Of a stretch of 34,077 nucleotides of DNA, positions 17,116 to 25,862 are shown one piece after another (within the stretch, counting starts at the first letter, position 1; each line of letters begins with the position of its first letter). The notes under the pieces are model-generated. The model made no database searches and was not told the origin of the DNA. It saw only the letters and a program-made list of their open reading frames with translations. The stretch is from positions 1 to 34,077 of the forward strand of contig CAZIVO010000030.1 of the NCBI GenBank assembly GCA_964542765.1, written 5' to 3'. This DNA is from CAZIVO01 sp964542765 (GTDB lineage: Bacteria; Planctomycetota; UBA1135; UBA2386). Made by a program: the position numbers and the translations under genes.

Positions 17116-17725
17116 CCCAGTAGATGTCCGCTTTTTCGGCTCTGAGGTCCGATGGCGGGGTCATCCCGAACAGGCATGCTGTGCATTTCAGTCCTGCGGC
17201 CCGCGCCGCTCGGATGTCCTGGAGGCCATCGCCTATCATCATGCCGCGGTCGACCGATACCCCGAGTTGCGCGAGCGCCTCGCGTAATGGCAGAGGGCTC
17301 GGTTTCTTCTCAGGGAGTGAGTCGCCACAGATGACCACCGGGAAGTAACGATTCATCTCGAGATGGTCGAGGATGCGCTCGGTGAATACGCGGGGCTTGT
17401 TGGTGACTACGGCGAGAGGTCTCTCCTCACTTCGCCATCGGGCTAGCATCTCCATGACACCGTCGAACGGGCGGACGAGTCGGGTGCACTGATCGAGGTG
17501 ATGAACTTTGTATTGTTCCCAGATTGACCCCACAGGGTCGATGCCGGGCAGGGCTCTCTCCAGAAGCTTCAAGGCACCGTCGCCGATGAAAGAGCGTATT
17601 TGGGCGGTGGAAGCGTCGGGTAATCCATGGAGGCGGCGAAGATGGTTCGTGCTTTCCTGGATGTCTGGCAAGGTGTCCGCGAGGGTTCCGTCGAGATCGA
17701 GAAGATGTGGGAGTGGAGGCGTCAT
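17093..17725 (-). CDS. gph: HAD hydrolase, phosphoglycolate phosphatase-like
   Basis: Cytosolic phosphatase of the haloacid dehalogenase superfamily, about 210 residues, resembling Gph, which removes 2-phosphoglycolate. Motif I is DLDGTLADT (residues 10-18, nucleophile Asp10). The helical cap follows, with RSFIGDGALKLLERALPG. Motif II is VVTNKP, motif III is the Lys in EKKPSPLPL, and motif IV is MIGDGLQDIRAARAAG. The usual GDSxxD of the family reads GDGLQD here. ATG 17725 is chosen because motif I should lie within the first 15 residues; the frame is open to 17758. Substrate in this family is hard to predict, so pyrophosphatase or other sugar-phosphate activity is possible. It diverges from a small lipoprotein gene. 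Confidence 0.85.
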   Translation of the reverse strand: MTPPLPHLLDLDGTLADTLPDIQESTNHLRRLHGLPDASTAQIRSFIGDGALKLLERALPGIDPVGSIWEQYKVHHLDQCTRLVRPFDGVMEMLARWRSEERPLAVVTNKPRVFTERILDHLEMNRYFPVVICGDSLPEKKPSPLPLREALAQLGVSVDRGMMIGDGLQDIRAARAAGLKCTACLFGMTPPSDLRAEKADIYWASFGTEA

Positions 17726-17782
17726 CGAGTGGGGACTGTATAGTGTCCGACCATTCACTGCGATCAGGTGTGGGTGTGTTCG

Positions 17783-18256
17783 ATGATCAAAACTTCTTTA
17801 GTGTCGTTTCTCCTGCTGGTGCTACCGGCATGTTTTGGCGGTCGTGTTCACTGGCATGAACTCGAAACGCCGCCGCTAGCCTTCCAGGACGTGTGGACTT
17901 CGATTCTGCTGACAGCCCGTTCCGATGGATATGTCGAAGATGTCACTTCGACCGATCGCGGGCTGCGTGTGTTCCAGAGTAAGTGGGTCGATCGTGGTGG
18001 TTTTGGTTTCGGGCGGAGCAAGCGTACGAAAATGCATGTGGAGGTTGACCGGCCCGGGGATCTTCCTCCCGACGTGGTGCCGCAGTGGCAGATTCGGTTC
18101 CATGTAAGTCAGCAGAACGTCCCCGATATGTCGCGGGGGATGAATCCGCGGGAGGAAGATTGGGAGGACAATGGCCAAGATCTGGATGCCGAGCATCGGT
18201 TTGACGCCAAGTTGCGTCTGGAATTTGGCATGAAACTTCCGATCTATCAGGATTGA
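17783..18256 (+). CDS. small predicted lipoprotein of unknown function
   Basis: Product of 157 residues with a short positively charged start (MIKTS), a hydrophobic core and a lipobox LPAC placing the lipidated Cys at residue 17. The remainder is hydrophilic, with a central alternating pattern (LLTARSDGYVEDVTSTDRGL, FQSKWVDRGGFGFGRSKRTK) that suggests beta strands, and an acidic stretch (REEDWEDNGQDLDAEHRFD). I do not recognise the family. ATG 17783 is preferred over a GTG at 17768 because it gives a compact lipoprotein signal. It lies just before the polysaccharide export cluster but is separated by 145 bases, so it may or may not belong to it. Confidence 0.7.
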   Translation: MIKTSLVSFLLLVLPACFGGRVHWHELETPPLAFQDVWTSILLTARSDGYVEDVTSTDRGLRVFQSKWVDRGGFGFGRSKRTKMHVEVDRPGDLPPDVVPQWQIRFHVSQQNVPDMSRGMNPREEDWEDNGQDLDAEHRFDAKLRLEFGMKLPIYQD

Positions 18257-18401
18257 GAGGAGCCTGGTACGCGGTTTGGAGGGAGATTGTCGAAAATCCC
18301 GACAGCTGACGAGGCAACAGCTACCCTTCTTGGGTGCGGACTTCGTTGATGCCATCGTTGTTTTGGGCTCTTTTCATGACCCTTGCTAGTCCGAAAGAAA
18401 C

Positions 18402-19346
18402 GTGGTGACCGATACGATGGAACCTGTCCGCGAGTACTCCGCTGAAAGTTCAGAGCGCGGTATTCTGACGTCTGCGCTGGGAGTCGTCCGTTATCCGTCG
18501 GTGATGTGGCAGTATCGGGGCCTCATCCGGAACCTGTTTCAGCGGGATTTGTTCGGCCGGTTCCGTGGCAGTTTTCTTGGCATTTTCTGGGTGCTGATCC
18601 ACCCACTGTTTCTGTTCGCGGTTTACTTCCTGGTCTTCGGTTACCTCTTCGGGAGTATGCGCACGGGCGGCGACGGGCCGGACCCTCTGTTCGCGGTCTA
18701 CCTGTTCGCTGGTCTGGTGACCTGGACATCGTTTGTGGAGGCCACCACTCGATCCTGTTCCACCGTACTCGAAAATGGCAATCTCGTGCAGAAGGTCGCG
18801 TTCCCTTCCGAGCTGCTGCCTGTGCACCTTGTGATGGTCTCCCTCATCGTTTCTTCGGTCGGCAGTCTGGTGCTGCTCCTGGTGGGACTTTATTTCGGGG
18901 CTCTTCATTTGAGTTTGGACCTCTTGTTGTGGCCATTGCTGATCCTCATACAGTTTGTCTTCACGCTCGGGTGCAGCCTGTTCCTTGCGAATTTGCAGGT
19001 GTTCATGCGCGACACCAGTCATATTTATGGGATCGCGAGCATGGCGTGGTTCTTCGCCACGCCGGTCCTTTGGCCAGTCTGGTTGGTGCGGGACAAGCTT
19101 CCCGGAGTGGCTGATGCGCTGATGGCCTGGAATCCGATGTATCCCCTGGTTCAGGCGCACCGCCAAGTGTTCGGCCTTGGATACGAGACCATGCGTCAAT
19201 CGAGTGAAGGGCCCAAGCTTGAGTCGATCGTGCCGGAGCCTCTGTGGCATAACCTTGGAATGGCGTCCTTGTGGGCGCTGCTTTCCATCATTCTCGGTTA
19301 CGGCTGCTTCGTGAGCCGGCGACACAAGTATGCGGACCTGGTGTGA
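18402..19346 (+). CDS. wzm: ABC-2 type polysaccharide export permease (Wzm-like)
   Basis: Inner-membrane permease of the ABC transporter that exports finished O-antigen or teichoic-acid-like chains. It has 314 residues and about six membrane helices. Near the start, IRNLFQRDLFGRFRGSFLGI and FWVLIHPLFLFAVYFLVFGY are hallmarks of the family, as are the central SCSTVLENGNLVQKVAFPSE and LPVHLVMVSLIV. A later PVLWPVWLV and NPMYPLVQAHRQ complete the Wzm/RfbD/TagG signature. The start codon is uncertain: GTG 18402 follows an AAAGAAA stretch, while ATG 18417 is five codons in. The ATPase gene begins two bases after the stop, showing translational coupling. An insertion before the last helix (about residues 265-290) is slightly long. 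Confidence 0.92.
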   Translation: MVTDTMEPVREYSAESSERGILTSALGVVRYPSVMWQYRGLIRNLFQRDLFGRFRGSFLGIFWVLIHPLFLFAVYFLVFGYLFGSMRTGGDGPDPLFAVYLFAGLVTWTSFVEATTRSCSTVLENGNLVQKVAFPSELLPVHLVMVSLIVSSVGSLVLLLVGLYFGALHLSLDLLLWPLLILIQFVFTLGCSLFLANLQVFMRDTSHIYGIASMAWFFATPVLWPVWLVRDKLPGVADALMAWNPMYPLVQAHRQVFGLGYETMRQSSEGPKLESIVPEPLWHNLGMASLWALLSIILGYGCFVSRRHKYADLV

Positions 19347-19348
19347 CC

Positions 19349-20614
19349 ATGACTTCACACGCCATTTCAATCCGAAACCTATCGAAGACCTACCGGATCT
19401 ATGGCAGTCCGTACGGCCGCCTTTTCGAAAGGCTTCCCTGGAACAAGCGTAGCCATCACCGTGCGGTTCATGCTCTGAGCGATATCAATCTGGACGTCCA
19501 GCCTGGAACTTGCGTGGGGTTGGTCGGCAGCAATGGTGCCGGCAAGTCGACCCTCCTGAAGGTGTTGACAGGCACGACCTTTCCCACGGAAGGGAGTTAC
19601 CAGCTTCGAGGTAGCGTTGCGAGTTTGCTGGAACTGGGGGCTGGTTTTCACCAGGAGTTCACCGGCCGTGAGAATATCTTCATGAATGCGGCGATGCTGG
19701 GCTTGTCGCGTAAGGAAACTCTGAGGAAATACGATGAGATCCTCGAGTTCAGCGAACTCCACGAATTCATAGACGCGCCGATCCGAACGTATTCGTCAGG
19801 CATGGTCTGCAGACTTGGCTTCAGCGTTGCTGTGGCGACAGACCCTGACATCTTGATCATCGATGAGATCCTGGCAGTCGGCGACATGCACTTTCAGAGG
19901 AAGTGCGTGGAGCGAATCTGGAACTACAAGCGCCAGGGCAAGACCCTCTTCTTCTGTTCGCACTCGCTCTACGATGTGCGTCAGATCTGTGACACAGCGA
20001 TCTGGCTGAAGAAAGGCTGTGTCGAGATGCTTGATGACGCGGTGGCGGTCACAAACGAGTATGCGACCTACGAGAATCAGATCATTGCGGCGCAGGAATC
20101 GGATCTTGGCGTGGCCAAAGGGGGCCAGGTGCCGAGTAATCTTTCCGGTGATGGCGATGAGAGTCATCCTCGGATCATTGAGGGAGTGCTGGTGAACCCT
20201 GACACGGGTGAGGAGCGCAATGAGTTCTCGCCCGGGGACCGTGTCGGTGTCAGAGTCCATGTGAGGAATGGCCGACCGGCGGTGAAGTTTGCTGTCGCGA
20301 CTGGCTTCACTCGGAGCGATGGCAACCTCATGTTTGCATACACCACGGAACTCGATGGTCTCTCGCTCGATTTTGCCGAGGGTCATGTGACGTTGCTGTT
20401 GCCCAGCCTGGAACTCCTTTCCGGAGAGTTCGTCGTGCCTATTTGGTTGCTCGATGAGAATGGAGTGCACCGTTTTCATGAGCGGCCGGCGGCATTGAAC
20501 CTGATTGTCAAGAACCGCACCAAGGCGGTCGGGCTGTTCCGGCATGAGCATGAGTGGATCGTCGAACCCTTCCCCGCTGATTCACCGCAGGATGAAGGAG
20601 ATAGAGCGCGGTGA
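19349..20614 (+). CDS. wzt: ABC polysaccharide export ATPase with C-terminal glycan-recognition domain (Wzt-like)
   Basis: ATP-binding subunit of 421 residues that powers glycan export with the Wzm-like permease. The nucleotide-binding domain shows Walker A GSNGAGKST (60-68), LLELGAGFHQEFTGRENIF, the signature YSSGM (148-152), Walker B ILIIDEI (168-174) and the switch His in FCSHSL (205). After a linker, residues from about 273 form a beta-rich Wzt_C-type domain (FSPGDRVGVRVHVRNGRPAV, FVVPIWLLDENG). In characterised O9a-type systems this domain binds a terminal modification that caps the chain, so the exported polymer may carry such a cap. ATG 19349 is chosen over the longer open frame because it starts the typical fold. 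It is two bases after wzm and overlaps the next gene by one base. Confidence 0.93.
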   Translation: MTSHAISIRNLSKTYRIYGSPYGRLFERLPWNKRSHHRAVHALSDINLDVQPGTCVGLVGSNGAGKSTLLKVLTGTTFPTEGSYQLRGSVASLLELGAGFHQEFTGRENIFMNAAMLGLSRKETLRKYDEILEFSELHEFIDAPIRTYSSGMVCRLGFSVAVATDPDILIIDEILAVGDMHFQRKCVERIWNYKRQGKTLFFCSHSLYDVRQICDTAIWLKKGCVEMLDDAVAVTNEYATYENQIIAAQESDLGVAKGGQVPSNLSGDGDESHPRIIEGVLVNPDTGEERNEFSPGDRVGVRVHVRNGRPAVKFAVATGFTRSDGNLMFAYTTELDGLSLDFAEGHVTLLLPSLELLSGEFVVPIWLLDENGVHRFHERPAALNLIVKNRTKAVGLFRHEHEWIVEPFPADSPQDEGDRAR

Positions 20615-21828
20615 TGGACCTTTCGGTCCTGATCGTCAACTACAACTCCTGGCGAGAGTGTGTTGGCGCGGTGAACTCCTTGCGTGAGCACCCTCCGTCA
20701 GGAGGCGATGGTCAACCGCTCTCATGCGAGGTCATCATCATCGATAATTGTTCCTCCTTGCGCGACGACCAGGCAGAAGCGGAGCTTGCCGAGATTCTCG
20801 CCGAAACGGGATGGGAACTGGTCATGCACCACGAGAATGGTGGCTATAGCAAGGGAATGAATCTGGCGTACGAGCGAGCGTCAGGTCGGTATCTTCTGGT
20901 CAGCAACCCGGATGTGATTTTTCAGCCAGACTGTGTCGATGCGCTCATCCGCCACATGGAGGAGGACCCTGGCTGTGGTGCTGCTGCTCCGTTGGGATAC
21001 TGGGACAAGGGTCTCGACGGGAGGTTGCCGCCAAATATCTTGCCAACCTTGTCGGATCTCTGGGCGACGACCCTGGTGGGGCTCAGCCCACGATCGGTCG
21101 CTCGCTACTCCGACAGGCGTACCCGTGAGGCTCTCCTGGTCTGGGAAGCGCGGGAGTCTATCGATCTTCCGATGCTGTCGGGAGCCTGCTTCTTGATGAA
21201 GCGAGAACATGTCGAGGCGATCGGCTTTTTCGATCCTCGTTTCCCTCTCTATTACGAGGACACCGATCTGTCGGTTCGAATCCGGAAACACGGATTGCGG
21301 ATCGTGCAGGTATCCGAGGCTGCGATCGTTCATCTATACAACCGCTCCGGCCAGACCTCGGGCGAGGAGACCCTGCGTCGTTACTGGATCAGTCGACACC
21401 GTTATTACCGCAAGTGGTATGGCGTGTTGGGGGGGTGGCTGCACTCCTTCTCTCGCTGGATTCTGGGTTCTCGCCTCGGGTGCCGGTTGGCACGTCGAGC
21501 GCCTCAGCCAGATTTGATCGATATCCCGACATCGACGGGTAAGCCCGTCATCAAGATGCCTCGAGATCTGGACCGCTTCCTGGTCGAGATCTCGCTCGAT
21601 CCGCGCTTCTATCTGGCGGCAGGAACTTTCGGGAAGGGCGATCGTTGGACTCCGAGTGACCATCTGTATGCAAATTTCGGCCCGACAACCTATTACTTCC
21701 GAGTTTGTGATCTGTCGAATGGCCGGCCACGCCAGATCGGGGTGTATCGGTTCAAACGGGAGTTTCTCGAAGAGTGGCGGGCTGCCGCCTTGGCAGGGAT
21801 AGAGCGTAGGGGCGATGACAGCGCCTGA
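20614..21828 (+). CDS. family 2 glycosyltransferase, rhamnosyltransferase-like with C-terminal extension
   Basis: Probable GT-A glycosyltransferase of 404 residues for the surface glycan. The start MDLSVLIVNYNSW and the IIIDNCSS strand bind nucleotide sugar. The DXD-equivalent is NPDVIFQPD (98-106). The acceptor-side motif EDTDLSVRIRKHGL (215-228) and the loop SGACFLMKR place it with rhamnosyltransferase-like GT2 enzymes. Residues from about 300 form an extra domain (FLVEISLDPRFYLAAGTFGK and following) that I do not recognise and that is not part of a plain GT2. Start and stop overlap neighbours: ATG 20614 uses the last base of the wzt stop, and the next gene begins 14 bases before this stop. 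Sugar specificity cannot be read from the sequence. Confidence 0.88.
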   Translation: MDLSVLIVNYNSWRECVGAVNSLREHPPSGGDGQPLSCEVIIIDNCSSLRDDQAEAELAEILAETGWELVMHHENGGYSKGMNLAYERASGRYLLVSNPDVIFQPDCVDALIRHMEEDPGCGAAAPLGYWDKGLDGRLPPNILPTLSDLWATTLVGLSPRSVARYSDRRTREALLVWEARESIDLPMLSGACFLMKREHVEAIGFFDPRFPLYYEDTDLSVRIRKHGLRIVQVSEAAIVHLYNRSGQTSGEETLRRYWISRHRYYRKWYGVLGGWLHSFSRWILGSRLGCRLARRAPQPDLIDIPTSTGKPVIKMPRDLDRFLVEISLDPRFYLAAGTFGKGDRWTPSDHLYANFGPTTYYFRVCDLSNGRPRQIGVYRFKREFLEEWRAAALAGIERRGDDSA

Positions 21829-22735
21829 TCTATCGGTGGTCGTGCTCTCCTGGAACTCCAGGGACAAGACCCTGGCCTGCCTGGAGAAGCTCTCGAACGA
21901 TGGCTCGGCACGTTCACGTGAGATCATCGTGCTCGACAATGCGAGCGAAGATGGTTCTGCCGAAGCCATTGCCGAGCGGTTTCCGGGCGTGACTCTCATA
22001 CGGAATCCCGACAACCTTGGTTATTCCGCCGGCAACAATGCTGCGGTGGCTCGCGCGAGTGGCGAATTCCTCTGCTTGCTCGGCTCCGATACCGAGGTGG
22101 GACAGGGGTCCCTCGATGCGCTGATTTCCTTCCTGGAGGGATCACCCGAGTATGGAGCTGCTGCGCCCAAGCTTCTCAATCCTGACGGCACCGTGCAGGC
22201 CGGGTGCATGCGGTTTCCCGGTCTCTTGACAGCTTTCTTTTACGACACGATCTGGAGCAAGTTCTGGCCGGGTTCATGGATCGAGCGGCGTTATTTCATG
22301 CGTGACTTCGATCACCTCGAGAGTGTCGATATCCCCCAGCCTCCTGGAACTTGCCTGATGATGCGGCGCCAAGAGTTCCTGGAGATGGGAGGCATGGATG
22401 AGCGTCTGTGGCTGTTCTTCAACGATGTCGACCTGTGCCGACGACTGTGGAGGAGGGGGAGGAAGATCCGCTATCTGGCCGAGATCGAGGTGATGCATCA
22501 TGGCGGCGTGTCGACGGGAGCCTTCGATCGCTTTGTGGTTCTTTGGTTTCGCAATCGCCTGACCTACTACCGCAAGCACTATGGCCGATGGTCGACGCCA
22601 TACATGCGTTTGATCGTGAGGATGCGAGCACTGGAAGAGTGGTTCCGACTGGGGCGCCGCCACCGGAATCCTGCTCATGCGAAGATGGCGCGGGCTGACC
22701 TCCGGGCTCATGTTGAGGAGATTCTGGCACCTTGA
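21815..22735 (+). CDS. family 2 glycosyltransferase
   Basis: GT2 enzyme of 306 residues, similar in style to the gene before it. LSVVVLSWNSRDKTL and IVLDNASEDGS form the nucleotide-binding half. NLGYSAGNNAAVARASGEF and LLGSDTEV (89-95) hold the metal-site aspartate. PPGTCLMMRRQEF and FNDVDLCRRLWRRG carry the catalytic-base region. The C-terminus has positively charged, partly helical sequence (FRNRLTYYRKHYGRW) likely to touch the membrane. It overlaps the upstream gene by 14 bases and is followed by a 130-base spacer. It presumably adds one residue of the repeat unit, but the donor sugar is unknown. Confidence 0.9.
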   Translation: MTAPDLSVVVLSWNSRDKTLACLEKLSNDGSARSREIIVLDNASEDGSAEAIAERFPGVTLIRNPDNLGYSAGNNAAVARASGEFLCLLGSDTEVGQGSLDALISFLEGSPEYGAAAPKLLNPDGTVQAGCMRFPGLLTAFFYDTIWSKFWPGSWIERRYFMRDFDHLESVDIPQPPGTCLMMRRQEFLEMGGMDERLWLFFNDVDLCRRLWRRGRKIRYLAEIEVMHHGGVSTGAFDRFVVLWFRNRLTYYRKHYGRWSTPYMRLIVRMRALEEWFRLGRRHRNPAHAKMARADLRAHVEEILAP

Positions 22736-22865
22736 TGGGGATCTGGGACTTCCGATGTAGAAGCATGCGGCGAGCCATCGTAGCCTTGCGCGAGTGGCGT
22801 GGATTGTCCGGTCACGGAGCCCTGGACTCGAAGTTGTGGACAGCATGACGAGAGGTCGTTGACGA

Positions 22866-24086
22866 ATGTCGATCAAGGTCGCCTTGGCATGCCACAACTT
22901 CCCGCCCGAGTTCATGGGGGGGACCGAGAGAGTCGTTCTGGCACTCGCTCATGCATTGCAGCAACGCGGCGATGAGGTTGTCGTGATCTGCGGTAGCGAA
23001 TGTCCGCATGACGGGCGCGATACCATCGAAGAGGACGGCCTCGGAGTTCGCGTGATCCGGATTCCGCGACCGCTGGAAGAGTCTTACGGGCTTGAAGTTG
23101 TCAGGCCGCGATTGCTGGAGGTGTTCCGCGACGTGCTCGAGCGGGAGGCCGTCGGTGTCTTGCATGTTCATCATTGGGCGACCCTCAGCATCGCCATGCT
23201 GAGGTTGGCTGCCAGCATCGGTATTTCCGGTGGCGCAACATTGCATGACATGTGGACTTCATGCGGGCGCTATTTTCGGCGTCCTCCGAGTGGTATCGAA
23301 TGCCCCGACGGGGACTTGCGTGATAGCTGTGGTCCTTGCGCGGCGCTGGATCTGGAGGTTCCGCTCTGGGGATTGCGCAAGGGCATTGCCGATCGCGATC
23401 GTGAAATCAGGAAGGAATTGTCGCAAGCGACCTTCTTGACGGCCCCGAGTCACGCTTGTTCGAGCTTGGCCCAGGAGCAGATTCCGTGGGAGGGTCCGAT
23501 CGAGATTGTTCCCCACGGTCTTCTGGAGCAGGTAGAGGACCCCGGTGCCATGTCACCGAGATCGTCGGCCGCACCTTTACGGATCGGCACCTTTGGCAAT
23601 CTCGTCCCCGATAAGGGGGTGATGGATCTGGTCGAGGCGATGGCGGGGGTCGAGGAGGCTGAATTGCATTTGTCAGGCACATTCCTGGACCCATCCTTCG
23701 AGGCGGAGGTCGTCCAGCGAGCTCAAACGCTCGGTATCCGGTTGGTGCTCGGCGGTCCTTTTGACGCAGCGGGCGGTATGCATCCTGCCCGTGGCCTCGA
23801 TCTCGCGGTCTTCCCCTCGCGCTGCGTGGAAAGCTACGGGCTGGTGGTCGAGGAGGCTCTCGCCAGAAATGTGCCGGTGGTTGTTTCGGATCTCGGTGGT
23901 TTGTCCGAGCGCATTGGCGATGGCGGAGTCGTGGTCGAGGCTGGGGATATTGGCGGCCTCGGTCGGACTCTGTGCGAGCTGGCGGCGGACCCGGAGCGGC
24001 TGGCCTCTTTGCGTCGTGGCACCCCATCGCAGTTCTCGACGATCCAGAATGCAGCAGAAAAATATGCGGAGATGTACCGGAGATGA
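22866..24086 (+). CDS. family 4 (GT-B) glycosyltransferase
   Basis: GT-B fold glycosyltransferase of 406 residues, retaining mechanism by family. The N-terminal Rossmann half starts VALACHNFPPEFMGGTERVV, with the GGTE loop at 18-21. A Cys-rich segment (TLHDMWTSCGRYFRRP, then C-x2-C in SCGPC) is a common trait of some GT4 enzymes, perhaps a metal site. The C-terminal half has IGTFGNLVPDKGVMDLVEAM, AVFPSRCVESYGLVVEEAL (EX7E-type donor site) and VVVSDLGGLSERI. It lies in the polysaccharide cluster between two GT2-type segments. The preceding 130 bases have no gene, and transcription from the upstream genes is likely to continue through. Confidence 0.92.
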   Translation: MSIKVALACHNFPPEFMGGTERVVLALAHALQQRGDEVVVICGSECPHDGRDTIEEDGLGVRVIRIPRPLEESYGLEVVRPRLLEVFRDVLEREAVGVLHVHHWATLSIAMLRLAASIGISGGATLHDMWTSCGRYFRRPPSGIECPDGDLRDSCGPCAALDLEVPLWGLRKGIADRDREIRKELSQATFLTAPSHACSSLAQEQIPWEGPIEIVPHGLLEQVEDPGAMSPRSSAAPLRIGTFGNLVPDKGVMDLVEAMAGVEEAELHLSGTFLDPSFEAEVVQRAQTLGIRLVLGGPFDAAGGMHPARGLDLAVFPSRCVESYGLVVEEALARNVPVVVSDLGGLSERIGDGGVVVEAGDIGGLGRTLCELAADPERLASLRRGTPSQFSTIQNAAEKYAEMYRR

Positions 24087-24168
24087 GGGCTGAAATGGCC
24101 ATCGCATCGGATCATCCCCGACGGCTTCAGTCGGAGCGTTCCATTGGTCGTTGTTGTATGAAGACACC

Positions 24169-24906
24169 GTGAATCATCTGTTTCCACCACTGATGCCCAA
24201 GGAGGCGGTCGAGCCGCCGGTGCTCGTGATCGTCGCCCATCCGGATGACGAGGTCATCGGTTGCGGCGCCATGCTCGCATGGCATCGCCACCAAGGCCAC
24301 GCGGTCACGGTCATCCATGTCACCGATGGGGGGCAGGGTGATCCGGAGGGTAAGTTCGGTGATATCCGCGAGCGTCGGCGCCAGGAGGGGCGGGAAGCTC
24401 TTCGACGTCTGGGGGTGGAGGATGTTCGTTCTCTGGGTATCGCCGATGGCACGGTCCCGGATAATTTAGATGAGGTGTCTGCACGGCTGCGGGATCTGTT
24501 TGGCGAGATTCAGCCCCGCGCGATCTACAGCTTCTTTTTCACCGAAGCACACCGCGATCACCGTGCCGTGAGCCGCTCGGTGGTAGAGGCATCCGATGTG
24601 CTCGCCGCCGATTGCCGGGTACTTCTTTTCGGCGTGAATCAGGTGGTCTGTGGTGGGTCGATGTTCGATGTGACGGAGTTGATGGCGCAAAAGCAGCATG
24701 CCTTGGCGGCTTTCGAGAGTCAGCTCTACTACAACGATTTTGCCTTGAAGATCCTGCACCGTGATCATGCGGCGACCGTCAACGTCGAGGACTCTGCCGT
24801 TCAGCATGCCGAGTTGTTCGCCGATCTTCGCCCTGGTGAACTTGCCCAGGTTTGTGGTGATGCCGAGAAGCTCTATCGGTATCTCCTGAGGGATGCCCAG
24901 CCATGA
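24169..24906 (+). CDS. PIG-L/LmbE-family deacetylase
   Basis: Zinc-dependent de-N-acetylase, about 245 residues, that could trim acetyl groups from amino sugars of the glycan or its lipid precursor. The metal motif AHPDDE (about 23-28) is followed by GCGAMLAWHRHQGH, DGGQGDPEGKFGDIRERRR and the third zinc ligand region EAHRDHRAV. Start choice is uncertain: TTG 24151 (longest), GTG 24169 with GAAG just upstream (used here) or ATG 24193, which is still before the metal motif. It overlaps the following glycosyltransferase by 4 bases (ATGA), so it belongs to the glycan cluster. A deacetylase in such a locus suggests that free amino sugars are exposed in the product. That is inference. Confidence 0.88.
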   Translation: MNHLFPPLMPKEAVEPPVLVIVAHPDDEVIGCGAMLAWHRHQGHAVTVIHVTDGGQGDPEGKFGDIRERRRQEGREALRRLGVEDVRSLGIADGTVPDNLDEVSARLRDLFGEIQPRAIYSFFFTEAHRDHRAVSRSVVEASDVLAADCRVLLFGVNQVVCGGSMFDVTELMAQKQHALAAFESQLYYNDFALKILHRDHAATVNVEDSAVQHAELFADLRPGELAQVCGDAEKLYRYLLRDAQP

Positions 24907-25829
24907 GTATTCGTTCGGGCGACGTTTCCCTGGTCATATCGGTCTGGAATCGGTGCGATGACTTGCGCGAGAACCTGCAGGCCATTCGCAAGCAGACGGT
25001 TGCCGCCAGGGAGGTGATCGTCGTTGACAATGCGAGCACCGACGGCACTCCGGAAATGGTTGCCGAGGAGTTCCCCGAAGTTCGCCTGATCTCGATGCCG
25101 CATTCTCGTTATGGTGCTTGCGAGACCTTCAATATTGGTTTTTCGAGCGCTCGTAGTGAGTTTGTAGGCATCCTCGATGACGATGTCATCTTGCCCGAGG
25201 ATTACATCGCGTGCATGCTCGAGGAGTTCAGCACCGAGCCTGCGACCACGGCGGTGCTCTCACCGAAGGTCATCGAGCCTGGGATGCCGGACTGGCACAA
25301 GGAAAGCGAGGGCCTCAACACTCCGCGATACATGGCCACTTTCCGTGGTTGCGCGAGCATGGCCCGCAAGGATCTGATCGCGGAGGCGGGTTTCTACGAT
25401 GTGAAGCTCTTCATCTTTGGTAATGAGCGCGACCTTACGGCTCGTTTGCTCAACCTTGGTTATCGGGTGAAGATGGTTCCAACGGTCGAGGTCTTCCACA
25501 AGGCTCCATTCGGGATGCAGCCCGGCAAGAGGAGCCTCCACTACCATGTCCGCAACTTCTGGCTCTACGCCTTCAAGTATGTTTCCTGGGTTCAGGTCGT
25601 ATCCTTCCCGTTCCGTTTCTTGATGAAGGGTCTGGGCACGAAGAAGAAGAAGGAGAACAAGGTCACGGATGCCACTGGCACCATCGGCTTGTTCGATGCC
25701 ATCAAGGGAGTGCGTGGTGGTTGGTGGGTATGCATCAAGGCCTCCTTGGCGGCCTTGATCCTTCTCCCGTATTGCCTGCGGCATCGAAAGGTTTGCCGCG
25801 CCAAAGATTTCGAACTGCCACTCGGCTGA
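24903..25829 (+). CDS. family 2 glycosyltransferase with C-terminal hydrophobic segment
   Basis: GT2 enzyme of 308 residues that ends the cluster. SLVISVWNRCDDLRENL and VIVVDNASTDGTP form the nucleotide-binding part. DDDVILPEDY (92-101) carries the metal-site Asp residues. FRGCASMARKDLIAEAG and GNERDLTARLLNLGYRVKM match the acceptor-side region of rhamnosyl/glucosyl-type GT2 enzymes. After about residue 220 there is a Lys-rich stretch (GTKKKKENK), then a hydrophobic segment (VCIKASLAALILLPYCL, about 275-292) that likely anchors it to the membrane. ATG overlaps the deacetylase stop. It converges with the oxidoreductase gene, 33 bases apart. Confidence 0.9.
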   Translation: MSIRSGDVSLVISVWNRCDDLRENLQAIRKQTVAAREVIVVDNASTDGTPEMVAEEFPEVRLISMPHSRYGACETFNIGFSSARSEFVGILDDDVILPEDYIACMLEEFSTEPATTAVLSPKVIEPGMPDWHKESEGLNTPRYMATFRGCASMARKDLIAEAGFYDVKLFIFGNERDLTARLLNLGYRVKMVPTVEVFHKAPFGMQPGKRSLHYHVRNFWLYAFKYVSWVQVVSFPFRFLMKGLGTKKKKENKVTDATGTIGLFDAIKGVRGGWWVCIKASLAALILLPYCLRHRKVCRAKDFELPLG

Positions 25830-25862
25830 TGGCCGGCTGCCGCCCGGTGTTTTTGTGGCGAC

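Noticed and set aside
18450..19370. 306-codon minus-strand frame opposite wzm
   Set aside because: His/Gln/Arg-rich text with no fold signal; the complement of membrane-helix codons gives this kind of composition.
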